A stretch of 64,000 bases of DNA from Gammaproteobacteria bacterium (GTDB lineage Bacteria; Pseudomonadota; Gammaproteobacteria; Enterobacterales; Alteromonadaceae): the NCBI GenBank assembly GCA_018222985.1, contig JAAEZG010000006.1, positions 62,001 to 126,000 on the forward strand, written 5' to 3'. Of this stretch, positions 59,303-64,000 are shown piece by piece. Positions within the stretch are counted from its first letter, which is position 1; the number at the start of each line of letters is the position of its first letter. Below the pieces are notes generated by a model, which searched no databases, was not told the DNA's origin, and was given only the letters and a program-made list of their open reading frames with translations. Made by a program: the position numbers and the translations under genes.

Positions 59303-61069
59303 GTGAGCGTACAAACACTCGAATTTGATGCCGTAGTTATCGGCGCTGGTGGCGCTGGTATGCGCGCTGCTTTGCAAATTTCTCAGTCAGGCATGACCTG
59401 TGCCTTGATGTCTAAAGTATTCCCAACCCGTTCACACACGGTATCGGCGCAGGGCGGTATTACCGTAGCCTTAGGTAACGCGCACGAAGATAACTGGGAA
59501 TGGCACATGTTTGATACCGTCAAAGGTTCAGACTATATCGGCGACCAAGACGCCATTGAGTACATGTGTAAAACCGGTCCAGAAGCAATTTTGGAACTGG
59601 AAAACATGGGCTTGCCATTCTCACGTTTTGAAAACGGTAAAGTGTATCAGCGCCCGTTTGGTGGCCAATCAAAAGCATTCGGTGGTGAGCAAGCGGCGCG
59701 TACAGCAGCTGCAGCTGACCGTACTGGTCATGCATTATTGCACTTGCTGTATCAGCAAAACGTTAAAAACAAGACCACGGTATTTTCTGAGTGGTATGCG
59801 TTAGACCTCGTGAAAAACGAAGACGGCGCAATTGTGGGTGTGACCACCCTGAACATTGAAACGGGCGAAATTTTCTACGTCAAAGCGAAAGCTGTTGTGT
59901 TAGCAACGGGTGGCGCTGGTCGTATTTTCGCTTCAACCACGAACGCACACATTAACACTGGCGACGGCGTTGGCATGGCACTTCGTGCTGGCGTACCCGT
60001 ACAAGACATGGAAATGTGGCAGTTCCACCCAACCGGTATTGCCGGCGCGGGTACCTTGGTGACTGAAGGTTGCCGTGGTGAAGGTGGTTACTTGTTGAAT
60101 AAAGACGGTGAGCGTTTCATGGAACGCTACGCGCCGAACGCGAAAGACTTGGCGTCACGCGACGTGGTCGCACGTTCAATGATGACCGAAATTCGTGAAG
60201 GTCGTGGTTGCGATGGTCCATTAGGCCCGCACTTGAAACTCAAGCTTGATCACTTGGGTCGCGAAGTCTTAGAAAGCCGCTTACCAGGCGTGTGTGACTT
60301 GGCGAAAACCTTCGCTCACGTTGACCCAGCGGAAGAACCAATTCCAGTTATTCCAACCTGTCACTACATGATGGGTGGTATTCCGACTGACGTGAACGGC
60401 CAAGCATTGCAAATTGACGACAACGGTAACGCAACTCCAATTCATGGCTTATTTGCCTGTGGTGAAATTGCCTGTGTATCGGTTCACGGTGCTAACCGCT
60501 TAGGTGGTAACTCGTTGTTAGACTTGGTGGTATTTGGTCGTGCAACCGGCTTGCACTTAGCCGACGCAATGAAGTCACTCAGCGACGCCAAAGAAGCTTC
60601 ACAAGACGATATCGATGCAGCACTTGCACGCGTTCGTCGTTGGGAAGGCAATAAAGACGGCGAAGACCCAGTACAAATCAAGAAAGACTTGCAGCAGTGC
60701 ATGCAGCTTAACTTCTCTGTATTCCGCGAAGGTAAATCAATGGCGGAAGGTTTGGAAGAGCTTAAGAAAATTCGCGAACGCCTTAAAAACGCTCGTCTGG
60801 ACGACACCAGTAAAGAATTTAACACGCAGCGCATTGAGTGCTTAGAGTTAGATAACTTGATGGAAACCGCATACTCAACTGCGGTTGCAGCGAACTTCCG
60901 TACTGAAAGTCGTGGCGCACACAGCCGTGCCGACTTCCCAGAGCGAGATGACGACAACTGGTTAGTGCACACAGTTTACCGCCCGCAGGACGAGTCAATT
61001 GTGAAGCGCGAAGTGAATATGCAGCCAAAACTGCGTGAAGCATTCCCGCCAAAAGCGCGGACTTACTAA
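59303..61069 (+). CDS. sdhA: Succinate dehydrogenase flavoprotein subunit
   Basis: SdhA oxidises succinate to fumarate with covalently bound FAD. The 588-residue protein has [14 protein letters not shown] (FAD dinucleotide fold), [12 protein letters not shown] with the FAD-linked His45, [18 protein letters not shown] and RGEGGYLLN in the active site, and [18 protein letters not shown]. The start is GTG 59303, immediately after the sdhD stop, with GGAGGG 8 bp before. Confidence 0.97.
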   Translation: MSVQTLEFDAVVIGAGGAGMRAALQISQSGMTCALMSKVFPTRSHTVSAQGGITVALGNAHEDNWEWHMFDTVKGSDYIGDQDAIEYMCKTGPEAILELENMGLPFSRFENGKVYQRPFGGQSKAFGGEQAARTAAAADRTGHALLHLLYQQNVKNKTTVFSEWYALDLVKNEDGAIVGVTTLNIETGEIFYVKAKAVVLATGGAGRIFASTTNAHINTGDGVGMALRAGVPVQDMEMWQFHPTGIAGAGTLVTEGCRGEGGYLLNKDGERFMERYAPNAKDLASRDVVARSMMTEIREGRGCDGPLGPHLKLKLDHLGREVLESRLPGVCDLAKTFAHVDPAEEPIPVIPTCHYMMGGIPTDVNGQALQIDDNGNATPIHGLFACGEIACVSVHGANRLGGNSLLDLVVFGRATGLHLADAMKSLSDAKEASQDDIDAALARVRRWEGNKDGEDPVQIKKDLQQCMQLNFSVFREGKSMAEGLEELKKIRERLKNARLDDTSKEFNTQRIECLELDNLMETAYSTAVAANFRTESRGAHSRADFPERDDDNWLVHTVYRPQDESIVKREVNMQPKLREAFPPKARTY

Positions 61070-61084
61070 GGTTAGGTGACAACG

Positions 61085-61804
61085 ATGAAGAAGTTGAATA
61101 TTTCAGTTTATCGTTACAACCCAGACGTTGATAACGCACCCTACATGAAAGAGTACACCCTTGAGGTGGAAAAAAACCGTGACATGATGGTGCTCGACTT
61201 GCTGTTGTTGTTAAAAGAGCAAGACCCAACGTTGGCGTTCCGTCGCTCATGCCGTGAAGGCGTGTGTGGTTCTGACGGGTTGAACATGAATGGTAAAAAC
61301 GGTTTGGCGTGTATTACGCCATTGTCTGCGCTGAAAGGCGGCGACAAGAAAATCGTGATTCGTCCATTGCCTGGTCTGCCTGTTATTCGCGACTTGATTG
61401 TGGATATGAGTCAGTTCTATACGCAGTACGAAAAAATCAAACCGTATCTTATCAACGACGACAAAACACCACCTGCGCGTGAGCGTTTGCAGTCGGTTGA
61501 AGATCGGGCGAAGTTGGACGGCTTGTACGAGTGTATTCTGTGTGCGTGTTGTTCAACCTCATGTCCTTCGTTCTGGTGGAACCCAGACAAGTTTATCGGT
61601 CCAGCGGGCTTATTGAATGCTTATCGCTTCTTAATTGATAGCCGCGATACTGCAACAGAAGAGCGCTTAAATGAGCTTGATGACGCGTTCAGCGTATTCC
61701 GCTGCCACGGCATTATGAACTGTGTAAACGTATGTCCTAAGGGTCTTAACCCAACGAAGGCTATTGGTAACATCAAATCCATGCTATTGAATCGCGCAAT
61801 TTAA
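61085..61804 (+). CDS. sdhB: Succinate dehydrogenase iron-sulfur subunit
   Basis: This 239-residue protein has the [2Fe-2S] ligands in SCREGVCGSDGLNMNGKNGLAC, then the [4Fe-4S] and [3Fe-4S] ligands in CILCACCSTSCPSFWW and CHGIMNCVNVCPKGLNPTKAI. I use ATG 61085 (AGGT 7 bp upstream) instead of GTG 61076, because MKKLNISVYRYNPD is the usual N terminus. It is last in sdhCDAB and followed by a terminator-like hairpin. Confidence 0.97.
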   Translation: MKKLNISVYRYNPDVDNAPYMKEYTLEVEKNRDMMVLDLLLLLKEQDPTLAFRRSCREGVCGSDGLNMNGKNGLACITPLSALKGGDKKIVIRPLPGLPVIRDLIVDMSQFYTQYEKIKPYLINDDKTPPARERLQSVEDRAKLDGLYECILCACCSTSCPSFWWNPDKFIGPAGLLNAYRFLIDSRDTATEERLNELDDAFSVFRCHGIMNCVNVCPKGLNPTKAIGNIKSMLLNRAI

Positions 61805-61847
61805 TAAAATTGCTTAGATTTGCTATAGTAATGGCCGAGCTGTATCG

Positions 61848-61878
61848 AAATAGCCATCCAGCTTGGATGGCTATTTTT
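61848..61878 (+). terminator. Terminator-like hairpin between sdhB and sucA
   Basis: A 13-bp perfect stem, AAATAGCCATCCA (61848-61860) with TGGATGGCTATTT (61864-61876), has a 3-nt loop and is followed by more T residues (61877-61880). It lies 44 bp after sdhB and 27 bp before sucA. It would end or attenuate sdh transcription before the suc genes. Confidence 0.88.
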
Positions 61879-61905
61879 TTATAAAACGAGTGTGAAGGAA
61901 CAGCG

Positions 61906-64000
61906 ATGCAAGATGGCGTAATGCAAGCCTGGCTAGAATCCTCCCACCTGGCTGGTGGTAATATGGCCTATGTCGAAGAGTTGTTCGAGTTATATCTCGA
62001 CGACCCGACAGCGGTTGGTGATGAGTGGCGCAAGTTCTTTGATCAATTACCGCGCGAAGGCGCTGGTGTTGATACAAAGCACAGTGCAGTTCGTGAGCAA
62101 TTCCGTACGCTGGCAAAAAATAAGCTGAAGCAAGCCGGCACGGTAACCGCCGGAGCGCCGGATCAAAAGCAAGTGAAAGTACTGCAGTTGATTAACGCGT
62201 ATCGCTTCCGTGGTCATCAGCACGCGAATCTTGATCCACTCGATTTATGGAAACAAGAACCGGTTGCCGATTTATCATTAGAGCACCACGACCTATCAAA
62301 AGACGACTTTGACAAAGAGTTTAACGTCGGCTCACTAGCCGTTGGTCAAGAGACCATGAAGCTTGGTGAGATTTTTGAGGTATTGAACAATATCTATTGC
62401 GGTCCAATTGGCGCCGAGTACATGCATATTGTTTCAACCGAAGAAAAACGTTGGATTCAACAGCGCCTAGAAGGCGTTCGTGGTCGTCCTGAATTCAAAT
62501 CTGAGCAACAGCAAAAAATTCTTAAAGAATTGATTGCAGCTGACGGCTTAGAAAAATACTTAGGTTCTAAATTCCCAGGCGCAAAACGTTTCTCGTTGGA
62601 AGGCGGCGATAGCCTTATTCCGATGCTGAAAGCGTTGATTAGCCGTGCGGGTGAGCAAGGCGGCAAAGAAGTCGTTATTGGTATGGCGCACCGTGGCCGT
62701 TTAAACGTACTGGTGAACGTACTGGGTAAAAAGCCGCAAGACTTGTTTGACGAATTTGCCGGTAAGCACAGCAACAACAAAGGCTCGGGTGACGTGAAGT
62801 ACCACTCAGGCTTTTCGTCGGACTTTGCCACCCCTGGTGGCGATGTGCATTTAGCCTTGGCGTTTAACCCGTCGCACCTAGAAATCGTGAATCCAGTAGT
62901 CATGGGCTCGGTGCGTGCGCGTATGGACCGCTTAGGCGACAAAACTGGCGCTAAAGTGTTGCCGATTACTATTCACGGTGACTCAGCCATTGCAGGCCAA
63001 GGCATTGTGCAAGAAACCTTCAACATGTCGCAGACACGTGCGTACCAAGTTGGCGGTTCAATTCGTATTGTGGTGAATAACCAAGTTGGTTTTACCACGT
63101 CAAAACGCGAAGACACACGCTCAACGCAGTACTGTACTGATATTGCAAAAATGGTGCAGGCGCCAATTTTTCATGTGAACGCAGATGACCCAGAAGCGGT
63201 TGTGTTTGTGACCCAGTTGGCGCTTGATTTCCGCAATACGTTTAAGCGCGACGTGATGATTGACTTGGTGTGTTATCGCCGTCATGGCCATAACGAAGCC
63301 GACGAGCCAAGCGCAACCCAGCCACTTATGTACAGCAAGGTGAAAAAACACCCGGTTGCGCGAGCTATTTATGCGGAGCGTTTAAGCAAAGCTGGTGTAT
63401 TGAAATCTGGCGACGATGACCAATTAGTGAGTGACTACCGCGATGCGCTAGATAAGGGCGAAATTGTGGTAGATGAATGGCGCGAAATGAAGAGCCACTC
63501 ATCTGACTGGACACCATATATTGGTCAAGAATGGGACGTTGAGTACGACGCTAAAATTAGCAAGCAACAGCTTGAGAAAATTGGCGTTGCCATGAGTACG
63601 GTGCCAAAAGAGCACAAGTTGCACTCACGCGTCCAAAAAGTTTATGAAGAACGCATGAAAATGGCGAACGGTGACAAAGCTGCCGATTGGGGCTTTGCGG
63701 AAACCTTAGCCTATGCCACTTTGGTTGATGAAGGCGTGCATATTCGCCTGACTGGCCAAGACAGTGGCCGCGGAACCTTCTTCCATCGTCATGCGGTGCT
63801 GCACAATCAAAAAGACGCAGCCACGTATATGCCGCTGAATAATATTCGTGACGGCCAAGGCCAAATCGAAATTTATGACTCGGTGTTGTCCGAAGCGGCG
63901 GTGGTTGCTTTTGAATACGGTTACGCCACTGCAGAACCAAAGTCGTTGGTTATGTGGGAAGCGCAATTTGGCGACTTCGTGAACGGTGCGCAAGTTGTTA
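61906..64000 (+). CDS. sucA: 2-oxoglutarate dehydrogenase E1 component (3' end outside window)
   Basis: SucA is the thiamine-diphosphate-dependent E1 of the 2-oxoglutarate dehydrogenase complex. About 698 residues of an expected ~930 are visible. The N terminus, MQDGVMQAWLESSHLAGGNMAYVEELFELYLDDP, matches the SucA E2-binding leader. FRGHQHANLDPL, SLEGGDSLIPMLKALI, MAHRGRLNVLVNVLGK, IHGDSAIAGQGIVQETFNMS and VDLVCYRRHGHNEADEPSATQPLMY (ThDP/Mg region) follow, ending at VMWEAQFGDFVNGAQVV. AAGGAA precedes the ATG. sucB and the rest of the complex should lie just beyond the window. Confidence 0.97.
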   Translation, partial: MQDGVMQAWLESSHLAGGNMAYVEELFELYLDDPTAVGDEWRKFFDQLPREGAGVDTKHSAVREQFRTLAKNKLKQAGTVTAGAPDQKQVKVLQLINAYRFRGHQHANLDPLDLWKQEPVADLSLEHHDLSKDDFDKEFNVGSLAVGQETMKLGEIFEVLNNIYCGPIGAEYMHIVSTEEKRWIQQRLEGVRGRPEFKSEQQQKILKELIAADGLEKYLGSKFPGAKRFSLEGGDSLIPMLKALISRAGEQGGKEVVIGMAHRGRLNVLVNVLGKKPQDLFDEFAGKHSNNKGSGDVKYHSGFSSDFATPGGDVHLALAFNPSHLEIVNPVVMGSVRARMDRLGDKTGAKVLPITIHGDSAIAGQGIVQETFNMSQTRAYQVGGSIRIVVNNQVGFTTSKREDTRSTQYCTDIAKMVQAPIFHVNADDPEAVVFVTQLALDFRNTFKRDVMIDLVCYRRHGHNEADEPSATQPLMYSKVKKHPVARAIYAERLSKAGVLKSGDDDQLVSDYRDALDKGEIVVDEWREMKSHSSDWTPYIGQEWDVEYDAKISKQQLEKIGVAMSTVPKEHKLHSRVQKVYEERMKMANGDKAADWGFAETLAYATLVDEGVHIRLTGQDSGRGTFFHRHAVLHNQKDAATYMPLNNIRDGQGQIEIYDSVLSEAAVVAFEYGYATAEPKSLVMWEAQFGDFVNGAQVV

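Overview
The window is an ordinary piece of gammaproteobacterial chromosome. Gene order and protein character point to the Alteromonadales, most likely an Idiomarina/Pseudidiomarina-type marine heterotroph. This is inferred from shared synteny blocks (mfd-csiV, lolCDE, comEC-msbA-lpxK-kdsB, gltA-sdhCDAB-sucA), many c-di-GMP proteins and secreted lipoprotein hydrolases; no database search was possible. I see no rRNA, tRNA, CRISPR array, insertion sequence or prophage.

Layout. 1-4.1 kb: the end of a PhnA/YjdM protein, a Phd/ParE-type toxin-antitoxin pair joined to murI, a LURP-one-like protein, a SixA-like phosphatase and a methyltransferase. 4.1-6.8 kb: a small DUF3149 membrane protein behind a possible FNR box, a secreted catalase-like peroxidase and a patatin lipoprotein. 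6.9-10.7 kb: three c-di-GMP genes (CHASE-GGDEF, PAS-GGDEF, and a GGDEF-EAL whose ribosome-binding site lies in a hairpin). 10.8-15.7 kb: glutathione-dependent formaldehyde detoxification (adhC-fghA) and an M16 peptidase lipoprotein. 15.9-19.6 kb: udk-nupC pyrimidine salvage, tesB and a fourth GGDEF gene. 19.8-23.6 kb: acnA and a folK-like/folM pterin pair.

23.7-28.9 kb is the most unusual part. It is a five-gene run: a membrane-anchored exported protein, a sodium/solute symporter with a 39-residue partner, a carbamoyltransferase that keeps the carbamoyl-phosphate site but has lost the aspartate-binding residues, and a long AsnB-like amidotransferase. 28.9-34.5 kb: alkaline phosphatase, an ECF sigma / putative anti-sigma / PDZ-protein operon (the sigma RBS also lies in a hairpin), an ExeM-type nuclease and a MarR regulator. 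34.5-49.1 kb: csiV-mfd, lolCDE, a DUF2062 protein, comEC, msbA-lpxK-trm112-like-kdsB, i.e. envelope biogenesis and repair. 49.0-56.5 kb: an RND efflux operon with one adaptor and two different pump subunits, preceded by a roughly 90-bp nested palindrome. 56.8-64.0 kb: the TCA-cycle block gltA / sdhCDAB / sucA, with sucA cut by the window end.

Functional themes are central metabolism (acnA, gltA, sdh, sucA), lipoprotein and lipid A export (lolCDE, msbA, lpxK, kdsB), c-di-GMP signalling (four proteins) and a large set of exported lipoprotein hydrolases. Start sites were corrected where a Shine-Dalgarno sequence or family length favoured an internal start (murI, symporter, lolC, lolD, comEC, RND adaptor, sdhD, sdhB, folK-like, anti-sigma-like).
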